Positions 1-8,071 of a DNA stretch of 17,407 nt are shown piece after piece. The translations under genes and the position numbers were made by a program. The stretch covers positions 1-17,407 of the forward strand of contig VHCR01000006.1 in NCBI GenBank assembly GCA_016871655.1. Direction: 5' to 3'. Source of the DNA: Verrucomicrobiota bacterium. Its GTDB lineage: Bacteria > Verrucomicrobiota > Verrucomicrobiia > Chthoniobacterales > UBA6821. The notes below the pieces were generated by a model. It did no database searches and was not told the DNA's origin. It saw nothing but the letters and a program-made list of their open reading frames with translations. The stretch's first letter is position 1. Every line of letters begins with the position of its first letter.

Positions 1-593
1 GGTTGCTTTGATGGCAACGAGTGAGTAATCGTTACCTTGTTCATCGAGAAAAAGTACGATCAAAACAATCCACTTTCAAAAATTCACCTTTTCCGGACAG
101 GGCCTAGCTAAAATATTATTTCAAGTTTGAAAAGGGAAATTTCTTTTAGGTCAGCATAGGGGCAGATCTGCTATTTTTTTGCATCTGCAGGAATACCCCC
201 TTTTTACCCTGTTTTTCTCCCAGATTGGCCTGCAAAGAAGGAAAATTGGTTCATTTTTACAGAGAAGATTTTTCAAAGCCTCAATTCCTCAACTGTTAAA
301 ACTTTATATAAATAGCTTTCTTAAAGATAGATACAATGAAATTTCAAAGTCAGCTCATCGCCATTTTTCCGAGTATAACCATAGCACCCCTCTCAATAAA
401 CGAAGCGCTAGGGCGCAATGCGGCGTTTTTACGAGGCGAATTCAAAATGCTGATAGGGAGCAGGTTAATAAAAATATGCAATTTTTTACTGTAAGGAGAT
501 TATGTTGACTAGCTGAAAACAAAGGTAGAGATTGATTTTTCATTGATACCAATTGATAACTAGCTTAAAGCTAAAAAATTCTTAAAACCCGCA
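1..593. other. Gene-poor left edge, no supported gene
   Basis: I see no convincing gene here. The first 100 bp contain two short protein-like reading frames on the minus strand. One (about 100 to 41) ends at a TGA, and a second in another frame (about 75 to 1) runs off the window. On the plus strand, eight codons from base 2 end at TAA (26-28) and could be the tail of an upstream gene. These cannot be told apart without the flanking sequence. A 109-codon plus-strand frame at 179-508 has no signal peptide, no domain and a composition unlike the neighbours, so I do not call it. The last 80 bp before the next gene are AT-rich and should hold its promoter, but no clear -35/-10 pair stands out. 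Confidence 0.5.
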
Positions 594-3500
594 ATGAAAA
601 TAAAATTATTCATACCATTATTTTTCATCATGGGAGCTTCTCTTTGTGGAGGACCAATGGATAGATTCCACGAAGAAGCGAACCAGAAAAAAACTCAAAC
701 CACATCATCTGAAGGTTTACCTAGAATGAGGGAGGGGGTGGAGAGACAAGTTGTTTCTCCAGAACGGAGCACAGCACTTCCAACGGCAACAGATCGTTCT
801 TTGGTTAATCCTGGTTTGCAAGAGCCAATCTCTTTGTCGGCAGCTGAGTCCTCCGGGTCTAGCGAAGCAACTGCGATTGCTGATGAAAAAAATGTCACCT
901 CCCATCAAGCGGAAGCCCAACTCATAAAACAGTTCTGGGATGAATTAAAAACGTTATCGCCACTCATGCCAGACCAACAAGTCCGAATTGAGGAAGCAAC
1001 TCAAGCGGTTCTTTATTGGCAAAAACTGGGAGAGGATTACACAACTCTTGCTCAGACAAGATCAGAAGAGGAAGCCGGAACAGAAAATTTTCAAAACGCT
1101 GCTACAGCTTGCAATCAAGCTGCAACGGCAGCAACAGAGTTTTTGAAAGCAATGTCATCATTTTCTCCCAAGCCTCAGCGCTTTGTTATACCCTCTCCGA
1201 AAATCCCTGTCGCAACATCCATTCCTTTATTATCGCTTGATCAAGTCGATGCTGAACAAGAGATCACGATTAGAAAAAATATTGGCGCTGCGGTGAAAGA
1301 TTTTTTTGGGAAGAGCGCTCTTGAGGGCGATCTCTCGGCGAATTGTGCTTGGGAGGCTTTACAGCAAGGAAAAGAGCAGCAATTGCGTTTATACAACGAG
1401 TTCAAAATCGCCGAGCAGGAAGAAATTTTATTTCAAAAAATTTTTGAAGAATGCGACCGAGCCTCGGCCGAGGAAGAGTTAGCGAAGACACGCTTAGGAC
1501 GCATTCAGAAGTATGCTAGCAAAATCGCAACCGCACTAAATGCGATCCCAACTCCACCGACACAGCTTGTCGGTCATGGCGCTGCTCTTGTTGGAGGAGG
1601 AGCAGGGTTGCTCAACAACGCGTTAGCTGAACATCATAAAAATGAAGCAAAAGAAAACTATGAAGCTGCCATACAAAAAAGGACCAGGTCGCAGAAAAAG
1701 GACGTTCAGGCTCGTCAGCACCTTCTCTTGCTCGAAGAAACTGCAACGCAACAAGAGCAGAGAACACCAGAGTTAGCGAGAGAAAGTATTTTGCGTTTTG
1801 CCGCCCAACTCGCACCTGATGAGCAGTACGGAGAAAGTGAATGGCAAACGTGGAGCCGCATGGTGGCTTCTTCTCCGGAGGAAGTGATGCCGTTAGCAGC
1901 TTGGGGAAAAAGAAAGATTGGCGATGTGAGAAAAATGGGATTTGAAGCGTGGCATGCTGCTTTAATCGATCAGGAATGCGAGTTTGAAAAGCTCAAGCAG
2001 GAAGGAACCAGTCATGTCGTCACACTCAAACAGCAATATCTTTTGGCAAAACAATCCGCTGAAGAGGCTGCAGAACTTGTAACAAGCTGCAGAGCAGCGT
2101 GGGAGTCTGATTCAAAGCGAAATCAGGAATTGAGTCAATGGATAGATCACTTGCTCGAAGAAATGGAAACTCAAGAGCATAAAGACGCTGAAAAATTTCA
2201 AAATGCCCAAAATCTTTTTATGAAAGCAATGAGGGAATTAAATGAGGTAAAGCAAGCTCTTCCTCAGCAACGCGAGGCTTGGGAACAGGCTCTCAGAGAA
2301 GAGAGCGATTCTACTATTCGCAGAAACACCTGTTTTTGGGCTCATCGTGATGCCAAGATGCTTTTTGAGCGACAGATCACACGAGCGCTCGCTAAATTTG
2401 AAGCTGCAAAGGCGGGATTGATTCGTTATTGGCCGGAAGAAAAAGATCATCTTTATGTTCCTTACAATGCAATGGCACTTCCTTTTCCCGAAGAAGAAGA
2501 GGTTTCTTTTTTTCATGACAATCCAACGCCTGCTCATGAAGAGCGAGAAATAGGTCCTCCACTTTTGCGCCGCGAGGAAGAAGAAGCTCAAGGGAAGCGC
2601 TATCTTTATGAAGCTAAGAAAAAAATAAAACAATCTCTCTCCGTAACAACGCCCTCATCCACAGCGGCGGCTGCGGCAGTTTCTCTCTCCAAAACCGCTG
2701 TGCCGGCGCAAACAACAGTTGGTCGTATAGGCACATTCACTCGAATCAAGACTATTCAGGAACAAGCTCGAGAGGCTGCTGCTACACTCGTAGTAGCAGC
2801 AAAATTTCCAACATCAGTCGTCTCAGCAAAAATTATTCAAACGCCGGAAGAAAAGCTACTTCAATGGACGCTAGCACAAGTCGAACATCCTTCTTTAGCC
2901 GATCAACAGCGCTGGAAACTTTTTTCCCAATATGAAAATGCTCGACGCCAAAACGATCAGCTACTGCGAACGATCCGCGAGGCTAATGCTGAAGAAAGCT
3001 TCTCCACCGACGAAAGACCGCGCATCTCTAGTTGGAGTGATGCAGCTAGTGCTGCTAGTTCGTGGATTACCTCGCTAGGTCGGAAATCAAGTCAGCAAAC
3101 AATTTGGGCAAGTACCACAGGAACCCGCAGCGCTATCTCTACAAGCGATAGAAGCGCAAACTCCTTCGATCCCATCAAGCTGGAAGAACAATTAAGGCAA
3201 GCAGCCGAAGCAGAACATCAAGCTAAAGATTCTTGGGAAGAGGCTGCGCGGCAAGCCGAGCAAGAACGCTTGGCTCATGGTGGAGAAATCATCGAAGATG
3301 ATGATGTTTTAAAAACTTGGAGCTACGTTGATCGCGCAGCTGTAAAAAAACAACAGCGACAACAACGACAAGACCAACATGAATTTGAAATGGAAAAGAT
3401 GATCAACAAGAAACTCATCAACAACGCTCGTTGGAGAGCTTGTAAAATAGCTGATGAAGCCACACTAAGATTTCATGAGGCAGAAAAAGAGCGACAAAAC

Positions 3501-5768
3501 TTTGAGACATCACGGACATCACGACTTCAAGGGGTAGCCTTTGAGCAAAAAGCAACATCTCTTCGAATCAAAATGAATGATGCCCTTGAAGCAGTCGTTC
3601 AAACTAAAGAAGCTTGGAAAGAACTTGCAATGCAACATTACAGCCTCCTTCGTGCCCAAGCCGATGAGCTTTGTAATGACGAAGAGGAACTCTCTGACGT
3701 TACGCAACGCGAGATTGTTGCGAAGGCCTTAGAAAAATTACGCGGCTTTGATCGGGGTGTTGTACAACGATGGAATCAATTTCAAGAGAAGCAAGCTCAC
3801 ACTCTTCCTGTTGATCATGGAGAAGGAGAGTCTGATGAAAAATTAACTGCTGATTTGACACTTGCGGAAGAAAAAATTTTTTCAAGCAGCACCACTTTTC
3901 AAGAGGGCGCTAGAAACTATCAGCAGCTGGCCATTGCAAAAGCTCTCTCCATGGCTCGCAATAATACTCCTGGCGCTCCAATGGCGTGGGAGCAGCGTCT
4001 TCGTGAAAAGGAGGAGCAGCTAGAAAAATGGAAACAAGCCTTAGCAGATCCTAAAATGGAATCGCATGATAAAACAGGTTTTGAGGCAACACTTCCACGC
4101 TTAAAAGCCATTGTGAAAGCAGATCGCAAAGCGAAAGATCAATTTGAAAAAGAAAAAAACCGCCTTGATGAATTGGAGTGGCACTGGAAAAACATCATCG
4201 AAAAACAAGAGGAAGATCACACACGCCATATTGCTGGGGCTGCCATGGCCTACCATCAAGGAAACAAAAGCTTCTGGGAGGGGTTAACGATGCAAGAGCG
4301 AGAAAAGTACAACAATCCTATTCGAAAAGGTAATCACGACTACGACCATACTTTTGAGGAAGAAGAAATGTTTTTGAAAGATCTCAAGCAGCGCATAGAT
4401 CAAGAGTTTGAGAGAACTAGAACCTTTACTGACCGCGTTGCTAGAAAAATATTCACCTTGAATCGAGCTGCTAAAAATGCCTTACTACAAGCACAATCTC
4501 ATTTCGAACAGCGCTGGGAAGATCTCCAGCAGCGGAAAGCAGAGAGGGAGGAGGTGTTGAGATGGAGCAAAATGAGTTCTTCGGAGAGAGTGTGCTATGT
4601 GTCAGAAAAAATACTAGAACAACTCAACCTCGCTATTAGCAAGCGTGAAGAAGAAAGGCGCCTCCCTGAAGGAGAGGCCAGAAAAGAACCAGTTAAATTA
4701 GCTGAAGGAAAAATTAAAAAAGAACGCTTGCAGGAGGAGAAAGAGCAAGCAAAACCGTTCCTCAAGAAGGCTGATGCACTGACCATTTCCAAATTTCTGA
4801 CTGAGATAAATGATCAAGTTACAGGCTGTAAGTTTGTCACCTGTGCTGATAAAGACTCTCTCCGTTATGAAATTCAAAAACTACGAGGATCTCTTGACTT
4901 AGTCCTTCTACCATGCAGTTCTTCTAACATTCGCTCTTCCATTTTGGTGCATGATGCTCTTGAGCGCGTTGGCATAACTGAATGGGACTCTTTAATAACT
5001 GCGGCTGATGAGGCATTTCAAAAGTTAGTTGCTACTAGCGGTGTTATCGCTCTTGAAGATTTTATTAACAAAGAACGTGCTTTGATATCAGACTATGAAG
5101 CGCGAATTCGATCCATGGCTTTAGAAATAGCTGGCACTCGAGGAGAAGAGTATTGGATAAAATTTGTTATTTTATCTGATAGAACGGCTCAGCTTGCTGA
5201 ATATGCAAATGAATATTCCGCAGCTGAAATGATCTTTCAACGCATAACAAGGCTGAGAGCTATTGCGAATGCTAATCGCCTAGCATGGTATCATACTTGG
5301 CCCCAAACTACTCCTGTTGCGGCAAGAATTGCTGAAATTACTAAACTAGCATCAGCATCTTTTAAAGATTTAGCTGTCAGTCCAAACTACATACGTTACT
5401 ATCAGCACTCCGTAACTGCGCCATTTTCTTACGAACATGATCGGCTTCTTTGTACTCTGGAGGAAAAAGCTGCAGAAGTTTTCAGAACAGGCGTTCTTTC
5501 TCTTTTATTACGGGACACAAAAATAGATTCTCTTTCCAAAATTTATTGGGATCAAGTTGCTCGCTTCTTTAAAGATGAAGCTTCAAACTGTCAGAGGTAT
5601 GGCCTGAGGAGCGGGGATAGAGGACTTGATCCTTATGAACAGAGCCGCAGGGGGCGTAATTATTACGCCTTCTTTAATGAACTTGGGGATCATGCACAGT
5701 TTAAAATATTTTCTACTATTAAAAGATGCATGAATGAAGTATGGCCTGAGGCTAAAACAAAAAAATAA
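594..5768 (+). CDS. Giant secreted, helix-rich protein of unknown function (1724 aa)
   Basis: I do not recognise a family. The protein starts MKIKLFIPLFFIMGASLC, a typical Sec signal peptide. The Cys lacks a proper lipobox, so I favour export over lipoprotein anchoring. Residues about 25-110 are Ser/Thr/Glu-rich linker. Most of the rest, to about residue 1400, is strongly charged, Ala/Gln/Glu/Lys-rich helix, probably coiled coil or helical bundles, with a recurring pattern of a Trp inside Ala/Glu heptads (for example KEAWKELA and KDSWEEAARQAE). Three low-complexity breaks interrupt it: a Gly/Ala patch at about 318-345, a Thr/Ala stretch at about 685-720, and a Ser/Thr stretch at about 812-856. 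Residues about 1400-1724 look more globular, with more aromatics and some Cys. The start ATG is the only one placed directly before the signal peptide; the leader is A/C-rich with no GGAGG. Two smaller exported proteins at 9341-12265 have the same style. Surface, matrix or host-interaction roles are possible, but this is speculation. Confidence 0.9.
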   Translation: MKIKLFIPLFFIMGASLCGGPMDRFHEEANQKKTQTTSSEGLPRMREGVERQVVSPERSTALPTATDRSLVNPGLQEPISLSAAESSGSSEATAIADEKNVTSHQAEAQLIKQFWDELKTLSPLMPDQQVRIEEATQAVLYWQKLGEDYTTLAQTRSEEEAGTENFQNAATACNQAATAATEFLKAMSSFSPKPQRFVIPSPKIPVATSIPLLSLDQVDAEQEITIRKNIGAAVKDFFGKSALEGDLSANCAWEALQQGKEQQLRLYNEFKIAEQEEILFQKIFEECDRASAEEELAKTRLGRIQKYASKIATALNAIPTPPTQLVGHGAALVGGGAGLLNNALAEHHKNEAKENYEAAIQKRTRSQKKDVQARQHLLLLEETATQQEQRTPELARESILRFAAQLAPDEQYGESEWQTWSRMVASSPEEVMPLAAWGKRKIGDVRKMGFEAWHAALIDQECEFEKLKQEGTSHVVTLKQQYLLAKQSAEEAAELVTSCRAAWESDSKRNQELSQWIDHLLEEMETQEHKDAEKFQNAQNLFMKAMRELNEVKQALPQQREAWEQALREESDSTIRRNTCFWAHRDAKMLFERQITRALAKFEAAKAGLIRYWPEEKDHLYVPYNAMALPFPEEEEVSFFHDNPTPAHEEREIGPPLLRREEEEAQGKRYLYEAKKKIKQSLSVTTPSSTAAAAAVSLSKTAVPAQTTVGRIGTFTRIKTIQEQAREAAATLVVAAKFPTSVVSAKIIQTPEEKLLQWTLAQVEHPSLADQQRWKLFSQYENARRQNDQLLRTIREANAEESFSTDERPRISSWSDAASAASSWITSLGRKSSQQTIWASTTGTRSAISTSDRSANSFDPIKLEEQLRQAAEAEHQAKDSWEEAARQAEQERLAHGGEIIEDDDVLKTWSYVDRAAVKKQQRQQRQDQHEFEMEKMINKKLINNARWRACKIADEATLRFHEAEKERQNFETSRTSRLQGVAFEQKATSLRIKMNDALEAVVQTKEAWKELAMQHYSLLRAQADELCNDEEELSDVTQREIVAKALEKLRGFDRGVVQRWNQFQEKQAHTLPVDHGEGESDEKLTADLTLAEEKIFSSSTTFQEGARNYQQLAIAKALSMARNNTPGAPMAWEQRLREKEEQLEKWKQALADPKMESHDKTGFEATLPRLKAIVKADRKAKDQFEKEKNRLDELEWHWKNIIEKQEEDHTRHIAGAAMAYHQGNKSFWEGLTMQEREKYNNPIRKGNHDYDHTFEEEEMFLKDLKQRIDQEFERTRTFTDRVARKIFTLNRAAKNALLQAQSHFEQRWEDLQQRKAEREEVLRWSKMSSSERVCYVSEKILEQLNLAISKREEERRLPEGEARKEPVKLAEGKIKKERLQEEKEQAKPFLKKADALTISKFLTEINDQVTGCKFVTCADKDSLRYEIQKLRGSLDLVLLPCSSSNIRSSILVHDALERVGITEWDSLITAADEAFQKLVATSGVIALEDFINKERALISDYEARIRSMALEIAGTRGEEYWIKFVILSDRTAQLAEYANEYSAAEMIFQRITRLRAIANANRLAWYHTWPQTTPVAARIAEITKLASASFKDLAVSPNYIRYYQHSVTAPFSYEHDRLLCTLEEKAAEVFRTGVLSLLLRDTKIDSLSKIYWDQVARFFKDEASNCQRYGLRSGDRGLDPYEQSRRGRNYYAFFNELGDHAQFKIFSTIKRCMNEVWPEAKTKK

Positions 5769-5798
5769 ATTTCTCTTCCCAGGAGCGAGTGAGTGATT

Positions 5799-6326
5799 CT
5801 AGTAGTGAGTGTTGTTCTTCACTTCCACGATATCCAAACATGCCAAAATTAATGACGAGGTCGCATTGGTTATCCTTGTGACAATACAAAACACGCTACT
5901 CGTTTCATTGTATAAGTAATGTGTTGCATCAGGATTGATGATTACTTCCGGCCCCGTTAAATCATACGTCCCGGTCTCCGTGCTCGCTTCTGCCTCTGCG
6001 TGATTTTTAGGAGAGCCATGTTCTATCCAATTGCAGTAACGTTGCTTTTGCATGATATCACAACAAACCATCATTTGTTCCGCTATCGCTCCATTAGCCA
6101 CAAAATAGTTGAGTTCATTTTCTCGTTTTGATTGGGTTATTTGAACTTTCATGTTCAAAGAATAAAGTCCATGAGGATCCGATGTGGAAGCTGCCGCCTT
6201 GAGAAATGTAAGGTACTGCCCAACCGTGACGTTAGGTCCTATAACAGTTTGTTGTTCGGAGTCAGCTTGTGAATAAGCCGTAGCAATCGTGAAAAGAAGA
6301 ATAAAACGTGAGAGAAAGCGAACCAT
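5799..6326 (-). CDS. Small exported protein of unknown function (175 aa)
   Basis: No family recognised. It begins MVRFLSRFILLFTIATAYSQA, a clear Sec signal peptide with likely cleavage after residue 21 or nearby, giving a mature protein of about 150 aa. The mature part has a Cys cluster (MMVCCDIMQKQRYC, around residues 86-98) and two further Cys in the C-terminal third, which could form disulfides in the periplasm. The C-terminal region, with alternating hydrophobic residues, looks beta-rich. The ATG at 6326 is the natural start because it sits directly before the signal peptide. The gene converges on the giant protein gene, with only 30 bp between their stop codons and no obvious terminator hairpin in the gap. 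Confidence 0.75.
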   Translation of the reverse strand: MVRFLSRFILLFTIATAYSQADSEQQTVIGPNVTVGQYLTFLKAAASTSDPHGLYSLNMKVQITQSKRENELNYFVANGAIAEQMMVCCDIMQKQRYCNWIEHGSPKNHAEAEASTETGTYDLTGPEVIINPDATHYLYNETSSVFCIVTRITNATSSLILACLDIVEVKNNTHY

Positions 6327-6668
6327 AGTGTTACAAAGTTTCTTGAATATTTAAATGTCACTTGATGATTTTTCAAGCATGCAGCTCGTTTTAACCCGAA
6401 TATTTCATGGCTCTCACAGTGAAGCGAAGGAAAAAGCTGATGAGACAAGGCGGAGGCAGGATTTTAATCAGGGCTGTATGAGTACATACCGCTCTGATCA
6501 AAATTCAACGACAACGCAGTATTCATCGGCTTTGGCCAAGCTGCAGACTGAGAGGCATGAAATATACGGGTTAATTTTGTACTGAACAAATATCCTCTTC
6601 ATGACCTCCTTGACAAAGCTCTCCCACATTCTCTAGCTTTTAATGCATTCCTTTGACTGAAATTTTTT
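6327..6668. other. Divergent intergenic leader between exported protein and permease
   Basis: This 342-bp gap separates a minus-strand gene from the plus-strand permease and should contain both promoters. A 76-codon plus-strand frame (6355-6585) spans most of it, but it has no domain or signal peptide and a 20-bp hairpin lies inside it, so I treat it as non-coding. The hairpin is listed separately. The last 60 bp before the permease are T/C-rich, with no Shine-Dalgarno sequence. If transcription starts upstream of the hairpin, the permease has a structured leader of 150-200 nt. Confidence 0.45.
6461..6504. repeat. Strong 20-bp stem-loop with AGTA tetraloop
   Basis: Bases 6461-6480 pair with 6485-6504 at 18 of 20 positions, one of them G-U. 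Mismatches are at 6466/6499 and 6475/6490, and the loop is AGTA (6481-6484). Neither side has a T-run directly after the stem, so it is not a standard intrinsic terminator. It lies about 165 bp upstream of the permease start and 135 bp upstream of the minus-strand gene. It could be a leader-RNA structure, a processing site or a remnant of a small repeat element. The function is unknown. Confidence 0.6.
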
Positions 6669-7985
6669 ATGTCTGCTGTACCTCCTTCTGCACGCAAAGT
6701 CGGCTTAGTCACTTGCGTTTTCCTTGTGCTCGCTATTGTTGTTGGTAATGGGATTTTTACAAATCTCGGACTGCAGTTACTCTCTATCTCCAGCAACTTC
6801 GCGATCTTAGCGCTCTGGCTCGTTGGCGGTATCTGCGCGCTCTGCGGTGCACTGGCTTATGCGGAGCTTTCCTCATTGATGCCTCATTCCGGCGGCGAGT
6901 ACTACTACCTCTCTCGCGTTTACCATCCAGCATTGGGAACGATGGGGGGAATCATGACGCAATATGGCGGGATGATTGCACCCACGGCATTGGCTAGCAT
7001 GGCTTTTGCAAAATATGTTTCGGGAATTTTTCCTTCCGTTCATCCCACGCTTATCGCGATTGCTTTAGTGACGCTCATCACCGGAACGCACTTAATCAAA
7101 TTGGGATTCAGCGCCGGGTTTCAAGATGCCATCACAGCGCTTAAGTTTCTTCTCATTGGCATCATCATTTTTTTTGGCTTTCGCTATGCAACACAATCAC
7201 CAGCAATTTTTCTTCCAACGGCAGATTCATTCAAAGAACTCTTTTCCCCCAATGCTGGGGTGACGTTGCTTTTTTGCTACTACGCTTATGCCGGTTGGAG
7301 CGCTGCAACCTACATTGCTGATGATGTGAGTTCCTCTCGCAAAACCGTGGGACGTTCGCTCATCATAGGAACACTCTTAGCGACGTTAATTTATCTTTCG
7401 ATGAATGCGATTTTTTTGATGTCTGCACCGAATGAAGAGCTCCGCGGCGTGATCGACATTGGTCACGTGGTAGCAACTCATTTGCTTGGTGCGCACGGAG
7501 GCAACGTGATGGCTGCTCTGATTGCGATTGGGCTGATGGCCGGCGTGAGTGGCATGATCTGGGTTGGCCCGCGCATCACTCAGATGATGGGAAAAGATCT
7601 TCCTGCTTTGACTTGTTTTGATCAACTCTCTACCAGCAATGTTCCCGTACGGGCAATGCTGCTGCAATATGTTTTGGTAGTCTTGCTGCTTTTGACTTCA
7701 TCATTCAAAATTGTTTTGGTGAGCTCACAGTTCACGCTCATTTGTTGTCAAATCTTGACGGTCCTGGGCGTTTCGGTGCTCCGCAAAAAAAAGATGGCCG
7801 CGCCTGAAGAATCGCAAGAAATTTTTCGTTGTCCGCTTTATCCGCTCCCTTCCATTATTTTCATCGGCGTCAGCCTGCTTGCCCTTGGCTACACCATCAT
7901 GACGAATCCGTTCGAATCGGCTATTGGAATCGGCGTGATTCTTTTTGGTTTGGCGCTACATCCGATTTTCTTAAGAAGAAGATAG
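6669..7985 (+). CDS. APC-superfamily amino acid permease
   Basis: This is an inner-membrane secondary transporter of the amino acid-polyamine-organocation superfamily, most likely taking up or exchanging amino acids. It has 438 aa and about 12 hydrophobic segments, the usual size. The TM1 break motif reads GNGIF (residues 26-30; family form GSGIF). The TM2 region (about 53-80) reads GGICALCGALAYAELSS followed by MPHSGGEYYYL, a hallmark of the family. TM6 (about residues 202-220) carries the aromatic CYYAYAGWSAATYIADDV, resembling the FAYSGWN segment of LAT-type permeases. The substrate cannot be read from sequence. The start ATG gives a short polar N-terminus before TM1; there is no clear ribosome binding site. 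The stop TAG (7983-7985) lies in the left arm of the inverted repeat at 7978-8071, and the protein ends FLRRR. The next gene follows after 40 bp on the same strand, so the two may be co-transcribed unless the repeat acts as a terminator. Confidence 0.93.
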   Translation: MSAVPPSARKVGLVTCVFLVLAIVVGNGIFTNLGLQLLSISSNFAILALWLVGGICALCGALAYAELSSLMPHSGGEYYYLSRVYHPALGTMGGIMTQYGGMIAPTALASMAFAKYVSGIFPSVHPTLIAIALVTLITGTHLIKLGFSAGFQDAITALKFLLIGIIIFFGFRYATQSPAIFLPTADSFKELFSPNAGVTLLFCYYAYAGWSAATYIADDVSSSRKTVGRSLIIGTLLATLIYLSMNAIFLMSAPNEELRGVIDIGHVVATHLLGAHGGNVMAALIAIGLMAGVSGMIWVGPRITQMMGKDLPALTCFDQLSTSNVPVRAMLLQYVLVVLLLLTSSFKIVLVSSQFTLICCQILTVLGVSVLRKKKMAAPEESQEIFRCPLYPLPSIIFIGVSLLALGYTIMTNPFESAIGIGVILFGLALHPIFLRRR

Positions 7986-8071
7986 GAGATGGAAGATGGA
8001 AGATGGGAGGTTAAAAAAGTAACCTATGCACAAACTACACTCCCATCTTCCATCTTCCATCTTCTATCTTC
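7978..8071. repeat. 32-bp inverted repeat with heptamer units, spanning stop and start of two genes
   Basis: The left arm (7978-8009) and right arm (8040-8071) are reverse complements at 31 of 32 positions. Each arm is made of tandem GAAGATG-like units. The 30-nt loop (8010-8039) contains a possible inner stem (GGTTA 8009-8013 with TAACC 8020-8024; the first G is also the last base of the left arm) and the ATG of the downstream gene (8026-8028). The left arm contains the permease stop codon, and the right arm encodes part of the downstream signal peptide. The GGGAGG at 8005-8010 is the only strong purine-rich Shine-Dalgarno-like sequence near a start in this window. However, it is about 15 nt from the ATG and would be paired if the hairpin forms. 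The architecture resembles the two GAAGTT elements to the right, but the units differ. Confidence 0.9.

Noticed and set aside
179..508. 109-codon plus-strand open frame
   Set aside because: No signal peptide or domain, basic/aromatic composition unlike the other proteins, and no supporting start context; probably chance in gene-free DNA.
2238..2633. 131-codon minus-strand frame inside the giant gene
   Set aside because: It is antisense to a continuous 1724-codon gene, and its Phe/Leu/Ser-rich text is the mirror of Lys/Glu-rich codons.
2770..2805. GCTGCTAC...GTAGTAGCAGC inverted repeat
   Set aside because: It falls in an Ala-rich coding stretch where GCT/GCA codons create such matches easily.
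5650..5680. Palindrome GGCGTAAT-T-ATTACGCC
   Set aside because: It lies inside the coding sequence of the giant protein, has no T-run after it, and is isolated; likely chance.
6355..6585. 76-codon plus-strand open frame in the permease leader
   Set aside because: A 20-bp stem-loop lies inside it, the product has no recognisable feature, and the region is better explained as a divergent leader.
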